Below, in pieces: positions 29,801 through 36,777 of a stretch of 55,266 nucleotides of DNA. The notes under the pieces were generated by a model. It was not told the DNA's origin, searched no databases, and saw nothing but the letters and a program-made list of their open reading frames with translations. The first letter of the stretch is position 1; each line of letters opens with the position of its first letter. The translations under genes and the position numbers were made by a program. The stretch comes from a virus: the IMG/VR virus record IMGVR_UViG_3300030106_007887, positions 1 through 55,266 of that record; one strand, 5' to 3'.

Positions 29801-30885
29801 GCGCACTCACGAAGATCCTTAACAAAGAACGCAACTTCGGCTAATGCATCATTAACTTCAGTACTTTCTAGTGGAGCAATATCAACTTTAAAACGTTCAT
29901 CACAGAGACCTAAGAAACCACCGCCGCCGCCATCGTCAGCCAAAGGTGCTCTATCAGGATAGAAAACATCTGGCTTAGGATCTCTAGGTGCAACATAGAT
30001 ATTTCTATCTCTCCAGTCTTCATAGATAGGCTCCCAATCCATATCAGCCCAAGCAGGTTCTCTAAATTCTTCAGTTGGTTGGAATCCAGTAGCGAGTTCT
30101 TCATCTCTCCGACTCCGCGCTAAATTATAAGCTCTTTCAGCAGCTGCAACTCTTTCAGAAGGAGCTCTGTCTTGTGACATCTCAAATGCTTCTTTCCCTG
30201 AGTAACCTGCATCACGTAATTCTTGTCTATAGTTTCTGGTATCAACTTCATCTTTCTTCTCTGCATAATCTAAAGCTGTTCGAGTTCGATCCTGAGCTTG
30301 CTGTAATGGAGTTATACCACGGTCAAAATCCTTTCGCTCAAGATTTTGTCTAAGTTCATGATTCCGTCTCATCACATCAGCCATTTGCTGATATGTTTCT
30401 GTTGGAGTTACCTCATGAACAATAGTCGGAGGAGTAGGTGGAGAAGGGACAAAAACAGGTGGTGGAGGACCAACCTGTTCTTTATTTCCATTATGTAGAA
30501 GTACTCCATCACATACGTATGTATGTGCACCTTCGACTATTATTTCAACTGAATCACCTGTCCCTAATTTCTCTGAATCAGTAAATTCTAATTCACCATC
30601 CAATTGAGAAACTTTATCTCCTTCCTCTAAATCAATTGCACTAAGCCAACTTTTCCTACTAGGAGAATAAAAACGATCTTCTTCTGAACAAGTAAATTGC
30701 CTACCTGAAAAGTTGAGATTAACTAGAGGAGATTTAACAATTCGAACATAACTAATCTCAGCCTCACCTCTTTTTAAAGTATATTGATGAAGAGTATCTA
30801 ATTTATCGCCTATTTTTAAATCTTTTACCGCTTTAGTAACGCCCCCTGCTAAGAGAACCTCCATATCAGGTACGCGAACACCCAT
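29797..30885 (-). CDS. Virion protein with degenerate Hint domain and truncated S74-like end (362 aa)
   Basis: Residues 1-132 look like a Hint (intein/Hedgehog) fold: EVLLAGGVTKAVKDLKIGDK at the N-terminus, EEGDKVSQ in the centre and TYVCDGVLLHNG at its end (His131, Asn132). The N-terminal catalytic Cys expected before the first strand is absent, and the residue after Asn132 is Gly, not Cys/Ser/Thr. A Pro-rich linker (about 139-165), a charged coiled-coil region (about 170-290) and an acidic/Gly linker follow. The last 36 residues (CDERFKVDIAPLEST) match the start of an S74 chaperone domain (usual SDERLKxDI), here with Cys328 in place of Ser and the rest of the domain missing. Confidence 0.7.
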   Translation of the reverse strand: MGVRVPDMEVLLAGGVTKAVKDLKIGDKLDTLHQYTLKRGEAEISYVRIVKSPLVNLNFSGRQFTCSEEDRFYSPSRKSWLSAIDLEEGDKVSQLDGELEFTDSEKLGTGDSVEIIVEGAHTYVCDGVLLHNGNKEQVGPPPPVFVPSPPTPPTIVHEVTPTETYQQMADVMRRNHELRQNLERKDFDRGITPLQQAQDRTRTALDYAEKKDEVDTRNYRQELRDAGYSGKEAFEMSQDRAPSERVAAAERAYNLARSRRDEELATGFQPTEEFREPAWADMDWEPIYEDWRDRNIYVAPRDPKPDVFYPDRAPLADDGGGGGFLGLCDERFKVDIAPLESTEVNDALAEVAFFVKDLRECA

Positions 30886-30940
30886 TGTACTACTTTAATT
30901 TAATCTCTATACTGATTCTATCTGTCACAAATCCATGTAA

Positions 30941-31354
30941 ATGTTGGACCCCCATCCACCCGACAGGCAAGAGTGCCAGAACCAGAATCAATTCAGCGTA
31001 AGTGATGGGGCGACGCATAATAATGAACAATATCCTTTCCTTAGAGAGTTTAGCGACCTGATCACTAGATTGTCCAGAAAAGAGTTAGAGCCGTTATTAT
31101 CTCATCAACAGAAATTATTTGCAACAGCAATTTGGGAAGCAGAAAATTATGGTGGATCGACTAAAAAATGCCGAGATCGATTAATAGAACTGTATGGACC
31201 TCATTTTAAGCAAATCTTATCTAGCGAAGAACTAAGAGAACACATGACTCCTATCGAAGAATATTACAGATACGTTCTTCGATTAGATCATAGAAAACAA
31301 TGGGATAATCAAAAAAAATCCGCTAAACTCGCTTCAAGTAAGGACTCCGAATGA
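30941..31354 (+). CDS. Hypothetical helical protein (137 aa)
   Basis: A polar N-terminus (about 1-35) leads to an all-helical, charged protein (LREFSDLITRLSRKELEPLL, then KCRDRLIELYGPHFKQIL). It overlaps the next gene by four bases (ATGA). No family is recognised. It opens a plus-strand operon of six small genes. Confidence 0.65.
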   Translation: MLDPHPPDRQECQNQNQFSVSDGATHNNEQYPFLREFSDLITRLSRKELEPLLSHQQKLFATAIWEAENYGGSTKKCRDRLIELYGPHFKQILSSEELREHMTPIEEYYRYVLRLDHRKQWDNQKKSAKLASSKDSE

Positions 31355-31950
31355 CAAATATCAATAAAGAAGAATGGTTAGTCATCTTAAATCAAAATGA
31401 ATATACACCAATAGAGAGTGATGCCAACCTATATCAAAGTTATAGATTCTCAGAACTCAATATAGATACAGTCACAATAGAAAATTACAAAGATCTACTT
31501 GTCCCATCACTCTGCAAACAGATTGAGATCTTTATCCCACCATCAGGAAGTTTCGAAACACCTGATCTCAGACGATATCTAGAGCTGATTTGCAGTTACG
31601 AAACCAGTACAACTGATGTAGTGCTAGGACTCTCCTTAGCGGATCAAATTCGACTGACCTTTAGTGATATGCAAACTAGTACAATCTGTGATCGCTACCC
31701 TGAAATAAATTTGACAGAAAAACGGCGATATCGATGCGTTGCAGAGTATTTAATACGACAAGAAGAGCTAACCAAGCTTAGGGATAGTAATGGCAAACTA
31801 ATCAAAAAAATCGGAAATATGCAAAAAGCTGTAGTTCTCTATCGACCGCTACCAAAACTATTAGAAACTCTAAAAAAATCTGGCTTAGGGCATCTAATTA
31901 AATCGATACCAAAAGTTGCGAATGCCCCTGTAAAAGAAGAGAAAACTTGA
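31351..31950 (+). CDS. Hypothetical protein (199 aa)
   Basis: A 199-residue soluble protein with alternating helices and short strands. There is a central Ser/Thr-rich stretch (YETSTTDVVLGLSLADQIRL) and a basic C-terminus (LKKSGLGHLIKSIPKV). No family is recognised. Coupled to the gene before it by a four-base overlap. Confidence 0.65.
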   Translation: MTNINKEEWLVILNQNEYTPIESDANLYQSYRFSELNIDTVTIENYKDLLVPSLCKQIEIFIPPSGSFETPDLRRYLELICSYETSTTDVVLGLSLADQIRLTFSDMQTSTICDRYPEINLTEKRRYRCVAEYLIRQEELTKLRDSNGKLIKKIGNMQKAVVLYRPLPKLLETLKKSGLGHLIKSIPKVANAPVKEEKT

Positions 31951-31975
31951 TACACTTAATCAGATCTAATTAATT

Positions 31976-32386
31976 ATGACTAATAGACGAAGCAAATTAC
32001 TCACAAAGCTATTACAAGGAGTAAAAGGAGAAGACGAAGCAAAGCTCCTAAAACTCACAATCGAGCGCATCTGCGCAGATATGTGTGAATTTTATACAAA
32101 ATTCTATGAAAAAGAAGGCCCAGGGGCCATGGTTTATGTCCCGGATGCAGAAGATGAGAAAAAAAGTATGTTTTATCTAACAGTTGATCACTTAATAAAT
32201 GCTCTGAATGACTTCAATAATAGGAGTATGAGTGGTGTTGCAGAAGTAATGCAAAAAGCTATAAATCGTGCCGAACAAATCGAACCTGATAAAGAATCGC
32301 TATTTATCATTCAAGATCAAGAAAAGATGCAACTTGTGCATTATAAACACGATAGTGAAGGCGCTGATTTTATAAAAATAACGTGA
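31976..32386 (+). CDS. Hypothetical acidic protein (136 aa)
   Basis: A 136-residue protein, acidic and helical (ERICADMCEFYTKFYEKEGP, then EDEKKSMFYLTVDHLINALN). No family is recognised. Its stop overlaps the GTG start of the Dam-like gene by four bases (GTGA). Confidence 0.65.
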   Translation: MTNRRSKLLTKLLQGVKGEDEAKLLKLTIERICADMCEFYTKFYEKEGPGAMVYVPDAEDEKKSMFYLTVDHLINALNDFNNRSMSGVAEVMQKAINRAEQIEPDKESLFIIQDQEKMQLVHYKHDSEGADFIKIT

Positions 32387-33009
32387 AAAAAAGAAAATTA
32401 CGATGGTCTGACTATAAATTCGTACTAGGACGAATAGCACACTTAAATAGTGATTGGATAACACCAGCAGACTATCTACCTTACATTTATGCGCTATTAG
32501 GTGATGTTGACCTGGATCCTTGTTCGACACATCATGCAAATGTAGAATTCGTGCGTGCTAAGAAGATTTATACGCTAGAAGAAGACGGATTAAACATTCA
32601 AGAGCCCTGGACTGGTAAAACCTATCTATTTCCCCCTACATTTGGTCGTTGTTCCTTCAGTAAAGTTCGCGGAACGTGGAAATGGAGCTTAAGAGCTGGT
32701 GCATCAGCAAAAGCCCCGTCAGTAATTTGGTTTCGACGACTAGTAAGGGAGTGGAAACTCAGAAATATCCCTGAAGCTCTGTTTTATACGATTTATCCTG
32801 AAATGATTAGAACATGCCCTGAAATGTGGGATTTTCCAGTCTGTATTCCAAAAGATCGAGCTAATTTAATCCATGGTAAAAAGCTATTTACCTTAAAAAC
32901 ACCGATGTTTTGGGGTTATTTCATATATTTACCAAATCTTGAGTTTGGTTTCGATCAAATTGAGAGATTTAAAGATATATTCTCTAATTTAGGGAAAATT
33001 ATCTGTTAA
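32383..33009 (+). CDS. Dam-like phage DNA N6-adenine methyltransferase fold, catalytic motif altered (208 aa)
   Basis: The N-terminal part follows the phage Dam (PF05869) pattern: DWITPADYLPYIYALLG, GDVDLDPCSTHHANVE, YTLEEDGL and W-x-GKTYLFPPTFGR. Members that methylate adenine have Asn/Asp-Pro-Pro-Tyr/Phe; here that motif reads FPPT, so the catalytic Asn/Asp and the stacking aromatic are both gone. The C-terminal part (FWGYFIYLPNLEFGFDQI) keeps family-like strands. It may bind DNA or SAM without methylating, for example as an antirestriction or regulatory protein. Start codon GTG. Confidence 0.65.
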   Translation: MKKRKLRWSDYKFVLGRIAHLNSDWITPADYLPYIYALLGDVDLDPCSTHHANVEFVRAKKIYTLEEDGLNIQEPWTGKTYLFPPTFGRCSFSKVRGTWKWSLRAGASAKAPSVIWFRRLVREWKLRNIPEALFYTIYPEMIRTCPEMWDFPVCIPKDRANLIHGKKLFTLKTPMFWGYFIYLPNLEFGFDQIERFKDIFSNLGKIIC

Positions 33010-33037
33010 ATTGTATTTTTATGAGCCGAATATCGCT

Positions 33038-33346
33038 ATGACAGAAACACAGTTTGAAATCGCTAAGATATGTGACGATGTAAAAGAACTCCTTTTGTAT
33101 AAAAATGAGAGATATGGTGATTCTGCGTTAAATCCTTGTCGAATATTCAGTAAAGCAAGTCCTGTAGAGCAATTACTCGTCCGAATTGACGATAAAGTCA
33201 ATAGAATTCATAAAGGAATAGGACTGCTAGACACCGACGAAGACATTATTATGGATTTAATAGGATATTTAGTACTACTTAAAATTGGATTAAAGCGTCA
33301 AAAGCAACCTTTAGAAATCTTGCCATCATGCAATACGAAACATTGA
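33038..33346 (+). CDS. DUF1599/Nmad1-like protein (102 aa)
   Basis: The protein matches the short DUF1599 pattern seen in phages: YKNERYGDSALNPCRIFSKA, VEQLLVRIDDKVNRI, and DEDIIMDLIGYLVLLKI. This family belongs to the all-alpha NTP-pyrophosphohydrolase-like group that includes MazG and has been linked to phage base modification; the function here is not proven. The ATG at 33038 is preferred over a TTG at 33011. It lies directly after the Dam-like gene, consistent with a DNA-modification or nucleotide theme. Confidence 0.75.
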   Translation: MTETQFEIAKICDDVKELLLYKNERYGDSALNPCRIFSKASPVEQLLVRIDDKVNRIHKGIGLLDTDEDIIMDLIGYLVLLKIGLKRQKQPLEILPSCNTKH

Positions 33347-33702
33347 TAGAAAATTACTCTCCCGCACTTCAATTAATAGATTCACTAGAAATGTTCAAAC
33401 ATTTTGAACCGAACGCGGCGGAGATCCTAGACCACTGGGCTTCTGAGTCCAATAACGAAAAAAGCGACGTAGAACTTCCCCAGAAGGATCCCAATCAAGA
33501 AGCTTTTTCTCAAGATACTCAATTGCTTTTAACTGATTGGGAGCCCCAGTATAAGTCTCAGGAAGATTTAGTAGACATCTCTTTACCCGGCAACGATGGG
33601 GCACTAACGTGGGAATCTCTTTATCTGCAGCGTAATAGGTATCCAATTCGACACGACGTTTATCTACCATCAGATCACCACCGGACGTCCAAAGACGATT
33701 AA
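33328..33702 (+). CDS. Possible hypothetical protein almost wholly antisense to the lysozyme-like gene (124 aa)
   Basis: The frame begins MQYETLIENYSPALQLIDSL and is acidic and helical at its start, with 19 bases overlapping the previous gene. From 33395 it is antisense to the lysozyme-like gene, including part of that gene's conserved core. It may be real as an overlapping gene or a long shadow; the first 45 residues look the most protein-like. Confidence 0.35.
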   Translation: MQYETLIENYSPALQLIDSLEMFKHFEPNAAEILDHWASESNNEKSDVELPQKDPNQEAFSQDTQLLLTDWEPQYKSQEDLVDISLPGNDGALTWESLYLQRNRYPIRHDVYLPSDHHRTSKDD

Positions 33703-34141
33703 TATAAGGACTCCATTCTCGGATAATCTTATTCTTACTTGAAGAGGTATTTATTAACTCCAATAAACGACAAGTCTTGAATGAAGATATTCCAATACTA
33801 TGAGCGAAACTGAGTAATGCTGCTTTTCGATTGGTATTTAGAGGAACTAAAACATATTGTGCCACTAGATCAGAAAATTCTTTCAAGTCTTCTTCGAGTT
33901 GGAGGTCTATTTCTTCCTTAGTTGCCTTGTCAACAGAATTAAGCCATCTTTTACCAAGCTTTTTACTTCCATAACCAATCCGCCATATATTTTCGCCATA
34001 ATCCTTATAAGAAGCATAACGATCCATACCAAGATAAGTACGAGGTAAAGTATGCTGCTTTATTAAATTAATACCTTTTCGAGTTAGGAAAGGATGCTCT
34101 TTCCATCTAGTCTGTATTTTCCGTTTCTTATGGGACGACAA
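33395..34141 (-). CDS. T4-lysozyme-like (GH24) protein lacking catalytic Glu and Thr (248 aa)
   Basis: Residues about 18-171 follow the phage lysozyme fold: RKGINLIKQHTLPR, SYKDYGENIWRIGYGS, TKEEIDLQLEEDL, VLVPLNTNRKAALLSFAHSI and a WTSGGDLMVDKRRVELDTYY end. In T4 lysozyme Glu11-x8-Asp20-x5-Thr26 cut peptidoglycan. Asp47 matches Asp20, but no Glu is found at the Glu11 place (LPRTYLGM) and Arg54 replaces the Thr side. Residues about 172-248 are an additional helical tail not usual for the family. The gene lies in the lysis-like cassette. It may bind peptidoglycan, or use another residue (Asp40), or be a structural tail lysozyme. Confidence 0.75.
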   Translation of the reverse strand: MSSHKKRKIQTRWKEHPFLTRKGINLIKQHTLPRTYLGMDRYASYKDYGENIWRIGYGSKKLGKRWLNSVDKATKEEIDLQLEEDLKEFSDLVAQYVLVPLNTNRKAALLSFAHSIGISSFKTCRLLELINTSSSKNKIIREWSPYINRLWTSGGDLMVDKRRVELDTYYAADKEIPTLVPHRCRVKRCLLNLPETYTGAPNQLKAIEYLEKKLLDWDPSGEVLRRFFRYWTQKPSGLGSPPRSVQNV

Positions 34142-34511
34142 CGCTACCGCTGTAATTAACCTCAGAATAGCCGTCTAACTTTAATAAAACAATGTAATTT
34201 TTAGCTGCATTTGTCACTGTTACCCCAACTACACCCTTACCTTTACCATCACGAGCAATGTTTGTAAACTTTTTATACCCAGCAGGAGCACTTCCCCCTG
34301 TATAAGCATCTTCTTGAAAAATTTCCATAGTATTAATTCCACTACTCTTATCAAGTGTCACCTTAATATCACCAGTACCACCAGGGTTTACACGGAATCC
34401 GCGGATAGCTTCTCCGGGATTATTTGCTGCAGTAGACCCAAGATAAGTAACCTCAGATCCGGTATCAACGCTTTGCGTATCTAGAGTGCCTTCAATAGTA
34501 CGAGTAGCCAT
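34128..34511 (-). CDS. Beta-rich virion or surface protein (127 aa)
   Basis: A 127-residue Gly/Thr/Val-rich protein with repeated strands (IRGFRVNPGGTGDIKVTLDK, GVVGVTVTNAAKNYIVLLKL). The strand pattern suits a small jelly-roll or Ig-like virion protein. No signal peptide is seen. Its end overlaps the start of the lysozyme-like gene by 14 bases. Confidence 0.65.
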   Translation of the reverse strand: MATRTIEGTLDTQSVDTGSEVTYLGSTAANNPGEAIRGFRVNPGGTGDIKVTLDKSSGINTMEIFQEDAYTGGSAPAGYKKFTNIARDGKGKGVVGVTVTNAAKNYIVLLKLDGYSEVNYSGSVVVP

Positions 34512-34516
34512 GGTAT

Positions 34517-34732
34517 TTAGGAAATTTGCTCCATCGTGGAAAGGTTGAACTTAATGTCAGCATCTATGCCATGATCCTTTAAAATATTAAAGAACATCTG
34601 GCGATCTAAAGCTTTTTGATGAAGCATTTCAACAAAAGCTTCTTCTAAAGAACTGCGATCAAGATTCTGAATTGCAAGAGAAGCGGCGTGAATTGAAAAT
34701 TCTACGTCAACTGGAAGCTCTAATGCATCCAT
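34517..34732 (-). CDS. Hypothetical helical protein (71 aa)
   Basis: A 71-residue all-helical protein with a tight hydrophobic pattern (IHAASLAIQNLDRSSLEEAF, then MLHQKALDRQMFFNILKDHG). This resembles small helical phage assembly or chaperone-like proteins seen near lysis or tail genes; no family is certain. Five bases separate it from the next gene downstream. Confidence 0.65.
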   Translation of the reverse strand: MDALELPVDVEFSIHAASLAIQNLDRSSLEEAFVEMLHQKALDRQMFFNILKDHGIDADIKFNLSTMEQIS

Positions 34733-34757
34733 AAAAAATTAAAACCTTATATTTATA

Positions 34758-34898
34758 TTACCAGCGCTGAACTGAGGTGGCAATTATTCTTCTAGAGTAG
34801 CTATCTCTATGTTTTTCCGTAGTACGTCTGAGAAGTAGCGTACTAAATCCATAGCTTCCACTAAAAAGAACTGCAAAACTGAGAACAATGGCTTCCAT
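34758..34898 (-). CDS. Small membrane protein (46 aa)
   Basis: A 46-residue frame from ATG with one N-terminal hydrophobic helix (EAIVLSFAVLFSGSYGFSTL) followed by a basic tail (LLRRTTEKHRDSYSRRII). The layout, in a lysis-like region, is that of a small spanin-like or holin-accessory protein, but no motif proves it. It starts one base after the stop of the upstream gene. Confidence 0.6.
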   Translation of the reverse strand: MEAIVLSFAVLFSGSYGFSTLLLRRTTEKHRDSYSRRIIATSVQRW

Positions 34899-34899
34899 A

Positions 34900-35088
34900 T
34901 CAAGTATTAATGACTTTATCGTCCATTTTTTCTCGAACAGTATTAGGCTTCTTACCTTTTAATGCACGCTCACCAATATTGACATCACGTTCAGTCCTAT
35001 GATCTTCCATCTCTTGACCAACTGCTATTGCTCTATCACGTAGAAATTTATAAGGATCTCGACTAGGAGTAATTTCTGGATCAGCCAT
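34900..35088 (-). CDS. Hypothetical charged small protein (62 aa)
   Basis: A 62-residue polar protein (DPEITPSRDPYKFLRDRAIA, then HRTERDVNIGERALKGKKP). Helical and highly charged; no family is recognised. It lies in the tightly packed leftward run of small genes in the lysis-like cassette. Confidence 0.6.
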   Translation of the reverse strand: MADPEITPSRDPYKFLRDRAIAVGQEMEDHRTERDVNIGERALKGKKPNTVREKMDDKVINT

Positions 35089-35120
35089 CGTTAATTTACA
35101 AAATAAATAAACTTCCTAAC

Positions 35121-35366
35121 TTAGTTTAGCAAAGCCCCCTCTTCTTCTACTTCTTTGGCAGGATCATAATCGGCATCTTCTAAGAGTTTCAGTAGATAGT
35201 AATGAATTCGCCCTGTAACCCAACGTAAATCATCATCACTAATATCACAAATAATAGCGTCAATAGAGAGCTCACGAGATGGGGACCGTACATGCTCAGC
35301 AAGGAGCTCGAGTGCACGATATCTATCTTTTGTGAGTTCTCCTAACATGACATCATGCACCCTCAA
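35121..35366 (-). CDS. Hypothetical acidic protein (81 aa)
   Basis: An 81-residue protein with an HD-like alternation of helices (LTKDRYRALELLAEHVRSPS, then DISDDDLRWVTGRIHYYLLK) and an acidic end. ATG at 35366 or the later in-frame ATG (MLGELTKD) could be the start; the first overlaps the upstream gene by 14 bases. No family is recognised. Confidence 0.6.
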   Translation of the reverse strand: MRVHDVMLGELTKDRYRALELLAEHVRSPSRELSIDAIICDISDDDLRWVTGRIHYYLLKLLEDADYDPAKEVEEEGALLN

Positions 35367-35559
35367 CTACTTCTGGACTGTCCTCTGTGGAAGATTCAGC
35401 CTGTTGTTTTTGAATCGCAGCAAACTCAAGAGCTCCCACAACTTTCAAGTATTGTTCTTTCGAACGAGCAACAGCTAATTCACCCTCTCTAATTTGATTT
35501 TCTAATTGCTGTCTCTGAGTTTGTAGCTGCTCTACCAAATCAGGAGTAGTCTCGGACAT
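35353..35559 (-). CDS. Small coiled-coil protein (68 aa)
   Basis: A 68-residue helical protein with a clear coiled-coil stretch (LVEQLQTQRQQLENQIREGE, about 8-27) and an acidic tail. Small Gln-rich coiled coils of this type occur in cyanophage late regions. Function is unknown. Its end overlaps the start of the next gene by 14 bases. Confidence 0.65.
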   Translation of the reverse strand: MSETTPDLVEQLQTQRQQLENQIREGELAVARSKEQYLKVVGALEFAAIQKQQAESSTEDSPEVVEGA

Positions 35560-35618
35560 AATTTAAAAATTTATAATATCTGAATTGAGTATAACTCTTC
35601 ACAGCTTGTATTGCCATA

Positions 35619-36416
35619 TTATTGTTTTCTAAAATTAACCCAACACCAACCAGAAGCTCCTCCACTTGCAAATAATCTTGGATTCATATTTTTAAAGCTA
35701 TATTGAACATTCTGTCCTGAGAATGGGCTTCTATCAGACCATAAACCATTAACTAGATCCATCTTTCCAAAAGGATCCTGAACTTGCCAATAGTCTTTAC
35801 CATATCCGGTAATCGCTACAAGATGAGTCCCACGAATGGGATTAGTAACGTCACCTCTAACTAATAAACTTGCAGCAACAGGACGTCCACTATGTAATTC
35901 TTCTTGAATATCTAAAGAATCCGCAGATAAAGTAAAGTTCGCATTCATTCCAAATTCATTTAAAGTCTTCTTGTGGGCTTCTCTAGAAGACCCCTTACCA
36001 TGCTTATTAAGTACTTCTAAATAATCCATAACCCCATTAATACCAGGGGTATTGAGATATTTCAAGCACATAGCAAGAGTAAATACTTGACTATTATTCC
36101 ATCGATTTGAGGCTTGTGGGTAATAAGGGAAATCTCTTAAGTAGATCAAATCCCTATTAATTGAATAAGGTAATTGACGTTTTTCATCTGTTAAACCATC
36201 CCAGTGTTCATCATCAATCCACCAATCTCCTAAACCTGTTCTTAAATATGTATGATTATTCTCTCGATCTAAAACTTGACAGCGACGTATAGATCTAGCT
36301 GACAAGATCTCAGCTTTATCATCAGAAGTGAGATCTGACACATCAACTGGTCTTTTCTTTAACCATGTCTGACATCGAGATACAACAGAAACCCATCCCC
36401 AATGAAGGTTAGGCAT
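35619..36416 (-). CDS. C39_2-type peptidase fold with Cys-to-Ser change (265 aa)
   Basis: Residues about 90-220 follow the C39-like peptidase pattern: YLRDFPYYPQASNRWNNSQ, LAMCLKYL, then RGTHLVAITGYGKDYWQVQD with His198 and Asp214 as the second and third catalytic residues. The usual Cys, in a motif like GSCNVTS just before the helix AMCLxYL, is replaced here by Ser109 (NNSQVFTLAM). The N-terminal 85 residues contain a TYLRTGLGDWWIDDEHW segment like an SH3-type binding domain. It sits in the lysis-like cassette; it may bind peptidoglycan or be a serine variant. Relatives in cyanophages keep the Cys (from memory). Confidence 0.7.
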   Translation of the reverse strand: MPNLHWGWVSVVSRCQTWLKKRPVDVSDLTSDDKAEILSARSIRRCQVLDRENNHTYLRTGLGDWWIDDEHWDGLTDEKRQLPYSINRDLIYLRDFPYYPQASNRWNNSQVFTLAMCLKYLNTPGINGVMDYLEVLNKHGKGSSREAHKKTLNEFGMNANFTLSADSLDIQEELHSGRPVAASLLVRGDVTNPIRGTHLVAITGYGKDYWQVQDPFGKMDLVNGLWSDRSPFSGQNVQYSFKNMNPRLFASGGASGWCWVNFRKQ

Positions 36417-36441
36417 GGAAAACTTTAATGCTGCTCACATA

Positions 36442-36777
36442 TTACAACACTTGAACTACTTCATAAACCTCTGGAAAAATATTTTGTATATGCTTCTCTA
36501 TACCCATTTTTAATGTTTGAGAACTCATCACACAAGTAGAACATGCACCATGTAAGCGTACTTTAACAACTGGACCTTCGTCTATATAGTCAACTTCTAC
36601 GAACTCTAAATAACCACCATCAGCTTCAATATACGGACGTATTTCATTTAAAGCTTCATTAACCTTAACTGGATCAAGCTCTTTCTTATCCTTATAAGGA
36701 TTCATAGGGACACCTTTTGCAAAATAAACTGAACTATTGGGTGGCCATTCCACCGTATCTAGTTCATCTGGTTTCAC
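36442..36777 (-). CDS. NifU C-terminal-like Fe-S scaffold protein (111 aa)
   Basis: Residues about 34-110 match the cyanobacterial NifU/NfuA C-terminal domain: VNEALNEIRPYIEADGGYLE, VVKVRLHGACSTCVMSSQTL and EKHIQNIFPEVYEVVQV. The CxxC pair (Cys79, Cys82) binds a 4Fe-4S cluster between two subunits and passes it on to acceptor proteins such as photosystem I parts. The first 33 residues are an extra polar segment. It overlaps the holin-like gene by four bases, so the two are coupled. As an auxiliary gene it could support Fe-S supply in the infected host. Confidence 0.92.
   Translation of the reverse strand: MKPDELDTVEWPPNSSVYFAKGVPMNPYKDKKELDPVKVNEALNEIRPYIEADGGYLEFVEVDYIDEGPVVKVRLHGACSTCVMSSQTLKMGIEKHIQNIFPEVYEVVQVL

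Noticed and set aside
29797-30885. Active intein
   Set aside because: N-terminal Cys and the Cys/Ser/Thr after HN are absent and no split host protein is visible, so splicing is not expected.
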